Assembly (NCBI RefSeq): GCF_002770725.1
Contig: NZ_NQVN01000002.1
Span: 336,622-400,621, forward strand
Length of the DNA stretch: 64,000 nucleotides
Source: Pleomorphomonas carboxyditropha
GTDB lineage: Bacteria; Pseudomonadota; Alphaproteobacteria; Rhizobiales; Pleomorphomonadaceae
Direction of reading: 5' to 3'
In this document: positions 43,376 to 51,795 of the stretch, one piece after another
Position numbering within the stretch: the first letter of the stretch is position 1
Layout: each line of letters begins with the position of its first letter
The notes under the pieces: model-generated
Databases searched by the model: none
What the model saw: only the letters and a program-made list of their open reading frames with translations
What the model was told of the DNA's origin: nothing
Translations under genes and position numbers: made by a program

Positions 43376-44875
43376 ATGTCCGAACAGTCCATTCAGTCCG
43401 ACACAATTCTGAGCGTTCGCGGCATCACGAAGAAATATGGTTCGGTAACCGTGCTGAGCGACGTCGATCTCGATGTGCGACACGGAGAGGTGCTGGCGCT
43501 TCTGGGTGAGAATGGCGCCGGAAAGTCGACCATCTCCTCGATCATTGCCGGTCTGGTGCAGCCGACGACCGGCACCATGACCTGGATGGGCGAACCGCAC
43601 GCACCGCAATCCCCCGCCGATGCGCTCTCGGCCGGCATCGGTCTGATCCATCAGGAAATGCGCCTGCTGCCTGCTCTTTCGGTCGCCGAGAATGTCTTCG
43701 TCGGCCGGCTTCCGATACGAATGGGGCGCGTCGACCGTTCCGGCATCAATCGACGCGCCGCCGAACAGCTCCGACGGCTCGGTCTCGACATTGCGCCGAC
43801 CACGCTTGTCCGCGACCTTAAGGTCGCCGCCCAGCAGCAGGTGGAGATCGCCAAGGCGCTGACGCTGAATGCGCGTCTGCTGATCTTCGACGAGCCGACC
43901 GCCGCGCTTGGCGGCGAGGAGACGCTTCGCCTGTTCGAGCGCATCGAACAGCTCAAGGCGGAAGGGGTATCGTTCATCTACATCAGCCATCGCCTGGACG
44001 AGATCGCCCGCATCGCCGATCGCGTGGCGGTTCTGCGCGACGGTCAACTGGTCGCGACGCACGAAACCGCTCAACTGCCCGTCAAAACGCTGGTCGAGGA
44101 AATGGTCGGCCGTCCGCTCGATCGCATGTTCCCCGACCTTGACGAAGCCATCGGAGAAACGCTGCTCGAAGTGGAGGACATCACGAGCGCCAGCGGCGCT
44201 TTCAAGAACGTGAGCTTCTCCGTGCGCCAGGGCGAGGTGCTCGGCATCGCCGGCATCGTCGGGGCCGGCCGTACCGAATTGGTCAGGGCGATAGCCGGTG
44301 CCGATCCGATCGCAGCGGGCGTCGTCAAGATCGCCGGCAAACCAATCCGCCTCAGCCATCCGAGCGACGCGCTCGACCAGGGAATCGTGCTGGTGCCGGA
44401 GGACCGCAAGGCCCAGGGCCTTATTCTGCCGCAGACCATCGCCGAGAACATTGCACAGACCAACTATGACCAGATCGCGCCCAAGGGCTGGATCAATCCC
44501 AAGGCGGTCGACCGGTTCGCGCGCGTCGCCATCGAGCGCTTCGGCGTCAAGGGCCGCGCCGAACAGCGCGTCAACGAGCTGTCGGGCGGCAATCAGCAGA
44601 AAGTCGTCATCGCCAAGTGCATTTCGCGCAATCCGCGGGTGGTCATTCTCGACGAGCCGACGCGAGGCATCGACGTCGGCGCCCGCGCCGCCATTTACGA
44701 GGTCATCGCCGGCCTGGCGCGTCAGGGCATGGCGGTCGTCGTGGTCAGCTCGGACCTCGACGAGGTATTGGGCCTCGCGCATCGGGTGATGGTGCTGAGC
44801 CGTGGCATCAACCGCGGGATTCTCGATCGGGAAAAGGCCGACCGGGTGGCTGTGATGGAGCTGGCGACCACTTAG
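43376..44875 (+). CDS. CUT2 sugar ABC transporter ATP-binding protein (two ABC domains)
   Basis: A 499-residue RbsA-like protein. Domain 1 has Walker A GENGAGKST and Walker B LLIFDEPTAALGGEE; its signature region is the degenerate DLKVAAQQQVEIAKAL. Domain 2 has the family's modified Walker A (GIVGAGRTELVRAI), signature LSGGNQQKVVIAKCI and Walker B VVILDEPTRGIDVG. It energises import through the permease at 41134. It lies 159 bases after the binding-protein gene and 106 before the SDR gene. Confidence 0.93.
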   Translation: MSEQSIQSDTILSVRGITKKYGSVTVLSDVDLDVRHGEVLALLGENGAGKSTISSIIAGLVQPTTGTMTWMGEPHAPQSPADALSAGIGLIHQEMRLLPALSVAENVFVGRLPIRMGRVDRSGINRRAAEQLRRLGLDIAPTTLVRDLKVAAQQQVEIAKALTLNARLLIFDEPTAALGGEETLRLFERIEQLKAEGVSFIYISHRLDEIARIADRVAVLRDGQLVATHETAQLPVKTLVEEMVGRPLDRMFPDLDEAIGETLLEVEDITSASGAFKNVSFSVRQGEVLGIAGIVGAGRTELVRAIAGADPIAAGVVKIAGKPIRLSHPSDALDQGIVLVPEDRKAQGLILPQTIAENIAQTNYDQIAPKGWINPKAVDRFARVAIERFGVKGRAEQRVNELSGGNQQKVVIAKCISRNPRVVILDEPTRGIDVGARAAIYEVIAGLARQGMAVVVVSSDLDEVLGLAHRVMVLSRGINRGILDREKADRVAVMELATT

Positions 44876-44981
44876 CGGCGCACCGGCGACAGGCGGCCGC
44901 CGTCAATGGCTTGGGAGGTCCGGGAAAGAGCGTGCACCCGCTCCGAATGGAACCGGTGCGCGGCATGCAAGGAGAGGAAAA

Positions 44982-45746
44982 ATGGACAAGTTCAGCCTCA
45001 AGGGGGAAGTCGCCTTCGTCACGGGTGCCGGAAGCGGCATCGGGCAGGCGATCGCGCTCGATATCGCTGCCGCCGGTGCCGACGTTGCGCTGTTCGATCT
45101 GTCGAATAGCCAGGGCATCAGGGAGACGGCCGCGAAGATCGAGGCGCTTGGACGCAAGGCTCTGATCACCGCCGGCAACGTCACCGATCTTGCCTCGCTG
45201 GAGGCCGCTGTCGGCGAGACCGAAGCCAAGCTCGGGCCGCTCTCGGCCGCCGTCAACGCCGCCGGCATCGCCAACGCCGCGCCGGCCGAAGAGATGCCGC
45301 AAAGCCAGTGGCAGAAGGTGATCGACATCAACCTGACCGGTGTTTTCCTGTCCTGCCAGGCCGAAGGCCGCGCGATGATCCGCCATGGTTGCGGCGCCAT
45401 CGTCAACATCGCGTCGATGTCCGGCACGATCGTCAACCGTGGCCTTACGCAGGTTCACTACAACGCTTCCAAGGCCGGCGTCGTCCACCTCAGCAAAAGC
45501 CTGGCGATGGAATGGATCGGCAAGGGCATCCGGATCAACGTCATCAGCCCCGGCTATACGCTGACGCCCATGAACCTGCGGCCGGAGGTCGCCGAGCAGC
45601 GCAAGATCTTCGAGCGGGACACGCCGATCCAGCGCATGGCGACACCCGATGAGATGGGTGGGCCGGCCGTATTCCTGCTTTCGAAAGCCGCGTCGTTCAT
45701 CACCGGTGTTGATCTGCTCGTGGACGGCGGCTTCGAGTGCTGGTGA
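44982..45746 (+). CDS. SDR-family polyol/sugar dehydrogenase
   Basis: A 254-residue short-chain dehydrogenase: cofactor loop TGAGSGIGQA, VNAAGIA, catalytic Ser and YxxxK in NIASMSGTIVNRGLTQVHYNASK, and the C-terminal GVDLLVDGGFECW found in pentitol/hexitol SDRs such as arabinitol and xylitol dehydrogenases. ATG at 44982 follows GGAGAGGAAA. It closes the rightward operon; together with the SDR of the leftward arm it gives the locus two dehydrogenases. Oxidation of an imported polyol to the ketose used by the kinase is inferred. Confidence 0.85.
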   Translation: MDKFSLKGEVAFVTGAGSGIGQAIALDIAAAGADVALFDLSNSQGIRETAAKIEALGRKALITAGNVTDLASLEAAVGETEAKLGPLSAAVNAAGIANAAPAEEMPQSQWQKVIDINLTGVFLSCQAEGRAMIRHGCGAIVNIASMSGTIVNRGLTQVHYNASKAGVVHLSKSLAMEWIGKGIRINVISPGYTLTPMNLRPEVAEQRKIFERDTPIQRMATPDEMGGPAVFLLSKAASFITGVDLLVDGGFECW

Positions 45747-45761
45747 TCATGAAACTCTAGA

Positions 45762-45806
45762 GCATCGGACCGAAAAGTGGAATCCGGTTTTCGGTAAATC
45801 CGATGC
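45762..45806. repeat. intergenic palindromic element, first half
   Basis: Nested inverted repeats GCATCGGA / TCCGATGC and CCGAAAA / TTTTCGG around an 11-base loop. The sequence style (agagCATcggaccgAAAAgtgg) resembles the abundant palindromic intergenic repeats of Hyphomicrobiales. It lies 15 bases after the SDR stop. Confidence 0.65.
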
Positions 45807-45818
45807 GAGAACAAAAGG

Positions 45819-45861
45819 CTAGATCGTCGCTTTGCGTCCGTTAGGACGCACGACGATCTAG
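45819..45861. repeat. intergenic palindromic element, second half
   Basis: CTAGATCGTCG / CGACGATCTAG, 11 bp, with an inner GCGTCC / GGACGC stem. It follows the first palindrome after 12 bases, so the two make one composite mosaic-like element of about 100 bases. Confidence 0.65.
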
Positions 45862-45865
45862 ACGG

Positions 45866-45893
45866 GGGCACCTGCTGACAGTGGCGGGTGCCC
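45866..45893 (+). terminator. terminator of the rightward kinase/ABC/SDR operon
   Basis: GGGCACC / GGTGCCC stem followed on the + strand by TTCCTTT. It lies directly after the two palindromes and about 120 bases past the SDR stop. The rest of the gap to the next gene (stop at 46018) shows nothing further. Confidence 0.55.
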
Positions 45894-46017
45894 TTCCTTT
45901 GACGAAACGCCGCGCGACCGGCAGGCCGGCTGGACCGGGCCATGCCGCGGCATGGTCGGTGTCGATGGCTTTAGGCTCTTAGGGCAGTGCCACCAACAAG
46001 CGCCGCGGGACCAATGC

Positions 46018-46578
46018 TCAGCGGGCCTCGGAGGAGCGGTCCAGTTCCTCACGAAGCAACTCATGGAGCTTGCGTAGGAGCCCGTCCTCATCGAGCGGCC
46101 GTTCGGTGTCGACATCGATCACCGGCCAGCGGCCGATCGGCGTGGCGCGCGCGGCGAGATCGGCAAGCTCGGTTGCGTAACCGGCCGGTGGATGGCCGGG
46201 ATGGCGATCGCCGGCGCGGGTGCGATAGCGCTCGGCGCAGACCTCCGGCGGCGCGTGACACCAGACTTCGATCACCCGGCCGGCCTTCGCCCGGACGAGA
46301 TGGTCCTCGAGCACGTCGAGCGGCACAAACTTGTGCCAGGCGTCGACAACGGCGCCGAGACCGTCGGGGAATCCGGCAATGGTCGAGAAAACGGCCTGGT
46401 AGGCGGCCCGGCCGAGCCGGCGGCTATAGTCGCGGTCGCCGATGCCGAGATGATCGAAGAAAGCCTCCTTGACCGTATCGACGGCAAGGATCGGCAATCT
46501 CAGCCGGTCGGCGATCGCCGCGGCGACGGTGGACTTGCCGCTGGCCGGCACGCCGTTGACGAGAACAATGGGATGCAT
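46018..46578 (-). CDS. P-loop small-molecule kinase (AAA_33 type)
   Basis: A 186-residue P-loop protein: Walker A NGVPASGKST near residue 8, a DTVKEAFFD segment after the first beta strand and a lid-like CAERYRTRAGDRHPGH region. It resembles small gluconate/shikimate-type and zeta-like kinases. It is the distal gene of the ketose-type locus, 25 bases after the ROK gene. FrcK of the rhizobial frcBCAK fructose operon is a comparable small kinase-like protein next to the same transporter type. The substrate is unknown. Confidence 0.7.
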   Translation of the reverse strand: MHPIVLVNGVPASGKSTVAAAIADRLRLPILAVDTVKEAFFDHLGIGDRDYSRRLGRAAYQAVFSTIAGFPDGLGAVVDAWHKFVPLDVLEDHLVRAKAGRVIEVWCHAPPEVCAERYRTRAGDRHPGHPPAGYATELADLAARATPIGRWPVIDVDTERPLDEDGLLRKLHELLREELDRSSEAR

Positions 46579-46603
46579 GACGACCGTCTCGGAAGAATGC
46601 AGG

Positions 46604-47521
46604 CTAGAGTATTGAAATTAAAGCCGGCGGGGCGCTTGCCGCATCCTCGATCCGGCCGAGAGCGCACAGTCCGGCGCCGATGACGCCGGCATCGTCGCCG
46701 AGTTCGGCCGCCCGGATGTCGTAGCGGTACCAGCTATCCTCCGCCGGCAGTCTTTTCAGAGCTCGGACCATGGCCGCGCCGAGGCCGCCTCCGAACAGCA
46801 CGACATCCGGGTCGAAGGCGGCGGCCATCGAGGTCGCCGCGTCGCGCATCGGCGCGGCCCAGGCCGAAAGGACCGCCTCGGCGACCGTGTTGCCGGCATC
46901 GGCCGCCGCGAACAGATCGTCCACCCGGGTGTCGGAAGCAAGCCCGGCCTGCCGGATGTGCCGGCCGAGCGCCGTGCCGGAACTGGTGGTCTCGACGCAG
47001 CCTCGCCGGCCGCAGTTGCAGGGTTCGCCGCCCGGCCGGACGGTGATGTGGCCAAGTTGGCCAGCCGTCGCCCGGCCGTGCACCGGCCGGCCGTTCTGGG
47101 CGATCGCGCCGCCGATGCCGGTGCCGATCGTAAACATGACGACGTTGGCCGCGCCGCGCGCCGCGCCGACGGCGCATTCGGCGATCAGCGCCATGGTACA
47201 GTCGTTGTCGACGACGACGGGCAGATGGCTGGCCGTTCCGAGCAGCCCGGCGAGCGGCAGGCCGCCGAGATCGAGGTAGCCGGCGGAGAGTATCAGGCCG
47301 GCGGCGGCGTCGATGCGGCCGGGCATGCCGACGCCGATCGCGCCGACATCCGGGCCTCGCCTTGCCGCGACGATATCCACGAGGCGAGCCAGGAAGGCCT
47401 CCCGCCCCCTGGTGACCCGTTCCGCGTGGCGCGATCGAATGCGGCCGGCCCCGTCGATCTCGGCGACGCGCAAGTTGGTGCCGCCGACGTCGACGCCGAG
47501 CGCGGTTGGTTTGCTGGTCAT
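46604..47521 (-). CDS. ROK-family sugar kinase
   Basis: A 305-residue ROK kinase: phosphate loop GVDVGGTNLRVAEID, catalytic Asp in VVVDNDCTMALIAE, GTGIGGAI and the zinc motif CNCGRRGC with the preceding GQLGHITV. It would phosphorylate a hexose or amino sugar (glucokinase, fructokinase or N-acetylmannosamine-type). No N-terminal helix-turn-helix, so it is an enzyme rather than a ROK repressor. It lies between the P-loop kinase and the aldolase genes. Confidence 0.9.
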   Translation of the reverse strand: MTSKPTALGVDVGGTNLRVAEIDGAGRIRSRHAERVTRGREAFLARLVDIVAARRGPDVGAIGVGMPGRIDAAAGLILSAGYLDLGGLPLAGLLGTASHLPVVVDNDCTMALIAECAVGAARGAANVVMFTIGTGIGGAIAQNGRPVHGRATAGQLGHITVRPGGEPCNCGRRGCVETTSSGTALGRHIRQAGLASDTRVDDLFAAADAGNTVAEAVLSAWAAPMRDAATSMAAAFDPDVVLFGGGLGAAMVRALKRLPAEDSWYRYDIRAAELGDDAGVIGAGLCALGRIEDAASAPPALISIL

Positions 47522-47618
47522 GGATCACCTCCCGGCGCGGGATCGCTTGCGGGCGGACGACGCGCAGGCCGTTCTGCCCCGACGGCGGCGGACTTTCGAT
47601 CGCTTCTTTAGTCGCGGA

Positions 47619-48536
47619 TCAAGCCGGTTCGGGCACCCGCACGGCAAAGCCGTCGAGGATGGCCTGGAGCTGGCGGAGACGGGGGGTCGCCACGTTGGCG
47701 AGCCGGCGCTGCTCTTCCTCGCGGTCGATCGAGATGCAGTCCTTCCACAGCGAGCGACCGGCGATGACGCCGGAGGCGCCATTCTCCATCGCGACCTTCA
47801 CCTGACCGAGGAAGGTCTCGTGATCGACGCCGGCCGACAGCACCGCCCAGGGGACGTCGCGGGCGATCTCGCTGATGACCCGGCAGGAGGCGGCGCTGCC
47901 GGGGAAAGGCAGCTTCAGCACCTTCGCGCCTTCGTCGATGGCGATGCGCGCGCAGCCCTCGATCAGCCTGCCGAAGTTTGCCTTGTACTCGGCCTCGTCC
48001 TCTCCCTCGAAGGCATAGGTGAGGATCTCGACCACCAGCAGCAGGTCTTCCTTTGCGAAGTCGGCGACGCAATCGCGGATGAGCTGGATATTGTGCGTGT
48101 TGGCCGCCGGCCGGTCGGGGCGAAGATAGACCATCAGCTTGCCGCCCGTGCCGCCCAGCTCCCGCACGCGGCGGGCATCGATGCCGGGAACCAGCCTGGA
48201 CAGGCGGTAGCCGCTCGGGTCGGTGTCCCAGCCGGAGGCATCGAGACCGATGAGGAGCGCCGTATCCCGGCCCAGGACTCCCTCGTCGACGACGCGCGGA
48301 ACGGCGCAGACCGGATCGAGCAACACGCAGGAGGCGGCATTGGCGAGATAGGCGACGATGTCGGACTTGACGTCGCCGAGCTTTCGCTCGTCGATCTTCG
48401 CCTGCTCCTCCGGCGTCGCGGCGAGGATCTTGCGCATGGCGCCGCGCTGGTCGCAGGCGACGACCATCATCCGGCCGTTGGTCCCGCAAATCTGCTGATA
48501 GCCGCGATATTCGGCCGTGGTCATCCTGTTTGACAT
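47619..48536 (-). CDS. class I aldolase, LacD/YihT-like
   Basis: A 305-residue TIM-barrel aldolase resembling tagatose-1,6-bisphosphate aldolase LacD and sulfofructose-phosphate aldolase YihT: MMVVACDQRGAMRKIL at the start of the barrel, Schiff-base lysine candidate in GAKVLKLPFPG, PWAVLSAGVDHETFLGQV and the phosphate loop GASGVIAGRSLWKD. It should split a ketose (bis)phosphate into dihydroxyacetone phosphate and an aldehyde. Located between the ROK kinase and the FrcACB-like importer; which phosphoketose it uses is open. Confidence 0.82.
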   Translation of the reverse strand: MSNRMTTAEYRGYQQICGTNGRMMVVACDQRGAMRKILAATPEEQAKIDERKLGDVKSDIVAYLANAASCVLLDPVCAVPRVVDEGVLGRDTALLIGLDASGWDTDPSGYRLSRLVPGIDARRVRELGGTGGKLMVYLRPDRPAANTHNIQLIRDCVADFAKEDLLLVVEILTYAFEGEDEAEYKANFGRLIEGCARIAIDEGAKVLKLPFPGSAASCRVISEIARDVPWAVLSAGVDHETFLGQVKVAMENGASGVIAGRSLWKDCISIDREEEQRRLANVATPRLRQLQAILDGFAVRVPEPA

Positions 48537-48588
48537 TTTCTGTTCCGTGTCGCTTGTCGTTGATTGCTTGGGGAGGGGGATGGCTGCC

Positions 48589-49392
48589 TCAGCCGACCAT
48601 CAGCCGGACGACTTCGTTGGCGTTGGTGTCGGCCGCCCTGAGGTCGGCGACGGCGCGGCCGCGCCGCATGATGAACAGCCGGTCGGCCACCTCGAACACG
48701 TCCTGCATGTTGTGGGAGATGACGATCACCGGCACGCCGCGCGCCTTCAGCGCCTCGATCAGGGACAGCACCTTCTTCTGCTCGGGCACGCCGAGCGCCG
48801 CCGTCGGCTCGTCCATGATCATCAGCCGCGCCTTCCAGTAGACGGCGCGGGCGATGGCCGTCGCCTGACGCTGGCCGCCGGACAGCGTGCGCACCGGCGC
48901 GTCGAGGTTGCGGATGTTGATGTGCAGCTCGGAGAGCACCGACTTGGCTTCCGAACGCATCCTGGCTTCATTGAGGCCGGGCAGGAAGCGGTAGGCCTTG
49001 CCGGGCAGTTCGCGGCCGAGGAAGATGTTCTCGGCGGCGCCGAGGTTGTCGCAGAGCGCTAGATCCTGGAACACCGTCTCGATGCCGAGGTCGCGCGCTT
49101 GCAGGGGCGAGCGGATCTCCACCTCCTTGCCGTCGAGTTCGATGCTGCCGCCGTCGGGGCGATGGACGCCGGCCACCGTCTGGATCAGCGTCGACTTGCC
49201 GGCCCCGTTGTCGCCGAGCAGCGCGACCGTCTCGCCGGGATAGACGTCGAAGTCCACCTGGTCGACGGCGACGAGCCCGCCGAAGCGCTTGGTCAGCTTG
49301 CGGCAGCGCAGCACCGGCGCCAGGCCTTCCGGATGCGGCCCTTGCGGAATGGAGGCCGGCGCGGTCCGCGTTTCGGTTGCGAGCGGGCTCAT
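48589..49392 (-). CDS. CUT2-type ABC transporter ATP-binding protein, single domain (FrcA-like)
   Basis: A 267-residue ATPase with one ABC domain: Walker A GDNGAGKST, signature LSGGQRQATAIARAV and Walker B LMIMDEPTAALG, then HNMQDVFEVADRLFIMRRG. Most CUT2 ATPases are twice as long with a second domain; the single-domain form matches the rhizobial fructose importer FrcA. ATG at 49392 overlaps the permease stop. Confidence 0.92.
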   Translation of the reverse strand: MSPLATETRTAPASIPQGPHPEGLAPVLRCRKLTKRFGGLVAVDQVDFDVYPGETVALLGDNGAGKSTLIQTVAGVHRPDGGSIELDGKEVEIRSPLQARDLGIETVFQDLALCDNLGAAENIFLGRELPGKAYRFLPGLNEARMRSEAKSVLSELHINIRNLDAPVRTLSGGQRQATAIARAVYWKARLMIMDEPTAALGVPEQKKVLSLIEALKARGVPVIVISHNMQDVFEVADRLFIMRRGRAVADLRAADTNANEVVRLMVG

Positions 49393-50483
49393 GGAAAGAA
49401 CCTTCCCTTGGCCTGATCCACCAGGACGGCCATGATGATGACGGCGCCGACGGCGACGTACTGCCAGAAGGGATCGATGCCGAGGATGACCAGGCCGTTC
49501 TGGATGACGGCGATCACCAGGGCGCCGACGATGGTGCCGAGGATGCGGCCCTGGCCGCCCAGCATGGAGGCGCCTCCGATGGCGATGGCGGCGACCGACG
49601 ACAGCATCAGAGCGTCGCCGGCGTTGGCGACGCCGCCGTTGAAGCGCAGCACGTAGAGGAAGCCGGCGAGGGCGGCCGACGTCGAGCAGAGCACGTAGAT
49701 ACGGAACAGCGTCCACTCGAGCGGAATGCCGGCGCGGGAGGCCGCCTTGGGATTGCCGCCGACGGCGTAGACGTGGCGGCCGAAGCGGGTGCGGCCGAGC
49801 AGCCAGCCGAAGAACGCCGCCAGGATGACGATGTAGACCACCTGCAGCGGGAAGAAGCCCATGACGTCGCGCACGGCGGCGCCGCTCACCCCCTCGGGCA
49901 GGCCGAGGATCGATAGGCCGGCCTCGGGGTGAAAGTAGGCCAGGAAGCCGTTGCCGAAGAAACCGAGGCCGCGCGTCGCGATGGATACCGGCGGACCGCC
50001 GGACAGCACGTAGGCGACTCCCTGGGCCACCGACAGCGTGCCGAGCGTGGCGATGAACGGCGGCACCCGCATGTAGGCGACGAGGGCGCCGTTGACCGCG
50101 CCGGCGGCGAGACCGATCAGCAGCGCCATCGCCAGGCCGGCGAAGATGATGACCGGCAGCGGATAGCCCGTCAGTCCCTGCATCACCAGCGCGCTGGCGA
50201 CCGAGGACAGCCCCATCACGAAACCGGTCGAAAGGTCGATGCCGGCCGAGATGATGACGAAGGTCTGGCCGAGCCCCAGCACCAGCAGCACGGCCATGTT
50301 GGCGCCGACGGCCTGGAAGTTGAAGAGATCGAAGAAGCCGGGCGCAACGATCGAGAAGAAGACGATCAGGGCGATCAGGAACAGCACCGCCCAGAGGCGG
50401 CTGGCGAGGGCGATCAGACCTGCCGGCCGGATGTTCTCGTCGTCGATGGAAGGAGGTGACATGGTCGTTGGATTGGCACTCAT
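49389..50483 (-). CDS. CUT2 sugar ABC transporter permease (FrcC-like)
   Basis: A 364-residue permease, longer than RbsC mainly through an extra loop in the middle (FGNGFLAYFHPEAGLSILGLPEGVSGAAVRDVMGFFPLQ), as in FrcC-like proteins. It contains ISAGIDLSTGFVMGLSSVASAL and a C-terminal MLSSVAAIAIGGASMLGGQGRILG. Coupled to the ATPase gene by a 4-base overlap and separated from the binding-protein gene by 166 bases with two hairpins. Confidence 0.92.
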   Translation of the reverse strand: MSANPTTMSPPSIDDENIRPAGLIALASRLWAVLFLIALIVFFSIVAPGFFDLFNFQAVGANMAVLLVLGLGQTFVIISAGIDLSTGFVMGLSSVASALVMQGLTGYPLPVIIFAGLAMALLIGLAAGAVNGALVAYMRVPPFIATLGTLSVAQGVAYVLSGGPPVSIATRGLGFFGNGFLAYFHPEAGLSILGLPEGVSGAAVRDVMGFFPLQVVYIVILAAFFGWLLGRTRFGRHVYAVGGNPKAASRAGIPLEWTLFRIYVLCSTSAALAGFLYVLRFNGGVANAGDALMLSSVAAIAIGGASMLGGQGRILGTIVGALVIAVIQNGLVILGIDPFWQYVAVGAVIIMAVLVDQAKGRFFP

Positions 50484-50517
50484 GGAGCGCGTCCTCGGGC
50501 TTTGGTGAAAGAGGGGA

Positions 50518-50541
50518 GCGGGCGCGCGACAGGGCGCCCGC
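50518..50541 (-). terminator. stem-loop before permease gene
   Basis: GCGGGCGC / GCGCCCGC, 8 bp with an 8-base loop, about 35 bases upstream of the permease start. With the hairpin at 50618 it makes the binding-protein/permease junction strongly structured. Confidence 0.45.
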
Positions 50542-50617
50542 GCCGCCGAACGGCGATCGACGTGTCGCGGGAAAAGGGCGTCGCGGATCGCCGCAGCGGC
50601 GGCGCGGTGACTTGCGA

Positions 50618-50640
50618 GGGCGGAAGCTCCGCTTCCGCCC
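50618..50640 (-). terminator. GC-rich stem-loop after binding-protein gene
   Basis: A perfect 10-bp stem, GGGCGGAAGC / GCTTCCGCCC, with a 3-base loop, 9 bases beyond the binding-protein stop on the - strand. No T-run; likely an mRNA-protecting or partial-termination hairpin that keeps binding protein more abundant than the membrane parts. Confidence 0.6.
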
Positions 50641-50649
50641 GCCCGACCG

Positions 50650-51627
50650 TCACTTTGCCTTGTAGATCGCCGCCTGGGCGTCCGGCGTGTCGACGTTGTC
50701 GCGGGTGATGGTGACGAAGGGCACCGCGACCTTGGCCGGAATATCCGTTTTGCCGGTCAGCGAATCGAACACCGCCTGCACGGCCACCGCGCCGATCTCC
50801 GCCGGCTGCTGGGCGATGACGATGTCGATCGTGCCGTCCTTCAGGCTGGCGATCGCCTCCTCGGGGGCGTCGAAGCTGGCGATCTTCACCGTACCCTGCA
50901 GGTTGGCGGTGCGGGTTGCCGCCGCCGCGCCCTGGGCGCTGAACAGGTTGCCGCCGAAGATGGCGCCGATCTCCTTGTCGCGTTGCAGCGCCGCCTGCGT
51001 CAGGTTGGTGGCGTTGGTGGCATTGGACTGGGTGTAGTCGACGCCGGCCAGCTTGACGGCGCCGCCCGTGGCATCGACCGCCGCCTTGCAGCCGTCACGG
51101 CGCAGCGTGTCGGACGGCACGTTGGGCGTCGAGACGAGGATGTAGAGCGATCCCTTGCCGCCCATGGCGTCGATCAGCGCCTCGCAGGCCACCTTGCCGC
51201 CGGCGAAATTGTCGGACGACACGGCCGATACCGGGAAGTTCACCGTGCCGTCCTTGTAGTCGCCGTCTCCGACGAAGGTGTCGGCCGTCGCGATGGCGAT
51301 GCCGGACTGGAAGGCCCGCTCGAGCACCGGCACCATGGCGGTCGGATCGTTGGGAACGGCGACCATGCCGTTGACTTTCTTGGCGATCATGGCGTCGATC
51401 AGCGGCGTCTGAAGCTGCGGGTTCCACTGCGACGGGCCGTCCGCCACCAGCTTGATGCCGAGTTCCTCGGCTTTTGCCCGGGCTCCCTTTTCCATGGTGA
51501 CGTAGAAGGGATCGCCCTTGATGCCGTAGATCAGCGCGACTGTAATGTCGGCCGGCGCCAGCGATGCGGCCATTGCACTCGTCGACGAGATCAATGCGGC
51601 AGCCAGCGCGATGGAAATCTTCTTCAT
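50650..51627 (-). CDS. CUT2 sugar ABC transporter substrate-binding protein (FrcB-like)
   Basis: A 325-residue binding protein with a Sec signal (MKKISIALAAALISSTSAMA, cleavage after AMA). The mature protein shows ITVALIYGIKGDPFYVTMEKGARAKAEELG and VNGMVAVPNDPTAMVPVLERAFQSG. ATG at 51627 follows GGAGGAAA. The 308-base region upstream carries two repeats similar to one in front of the SorC gene, so this transcription unit is probably under that regulator. Confidence 0.92.
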   Translation of the reverse strand: MKKISIALAAALISSTSAMAASLAPADITVALIYGIKGDPFYVTMEKGARAKAEELGIKLVADGPSQWNPQLQTPLIDAMIAKKVNGMVAVPNDPTAMVPVLERAFQSGIAIATADTFVGDGDYKDGTVNFPVSAVSSDNFAGGKVACEALIDAMGGKGSLYILVSTPNVPSDTLRRDGCKAAVDATGGAVKLAGVDYTQSNATNATNLTQAALQRDKEIGAIFGGNLFSAQGAAAATRTANLQGTVKIASFDAPEEAIASLKDGTIDIVIAQQPAEIGAVAVQAVFDSLTGKTDIPAKVAVPFVTITRDNVDTPDAQAAIYKAK

Positions 51628-51729
51628 CTGTTTCCTCCCAAAACCGGCGATGGCTCCTCACGCTCATCGCCGGACCTGGATGGCCGTCATGACCATCCGC
51701 GTTCGGCAGGTTCTCTGTAACATCTTTCC

Positions 51730-51741
51730 GTAATAAATTTC
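51730..51741. promoter_or_regulatory. SorC operator candidate A of the ketose-type locus
   Basis: GTAATAAATTTC, about 100 bases upstream of the binding-protein start. It matches the proposed palindrome GAAATAAATTTC with two differences. The 51628-51935 gap holds this site, site B and the presumed promoter; nothing else is supported. Confidence 0.45.
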
Positions 51742-51783
51742 AAGTGGCGGTGACGAGAATTTCATCCCTTGGAAATCCGACGC

Positions 51784-51795
51784 GAAATAAATTGC
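51784..51795. promoter_or_regulatory. SorC operator candidate B of the ketose-type locus
   Basis: GAAATAAATTGC, one difference from GAAATAAATTTC, 54 bases from site A (start to start), i.e. about five helical turns. This spacing would put both sites on the same face of the DNA for cooperative binding. Confidence 0.45.
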
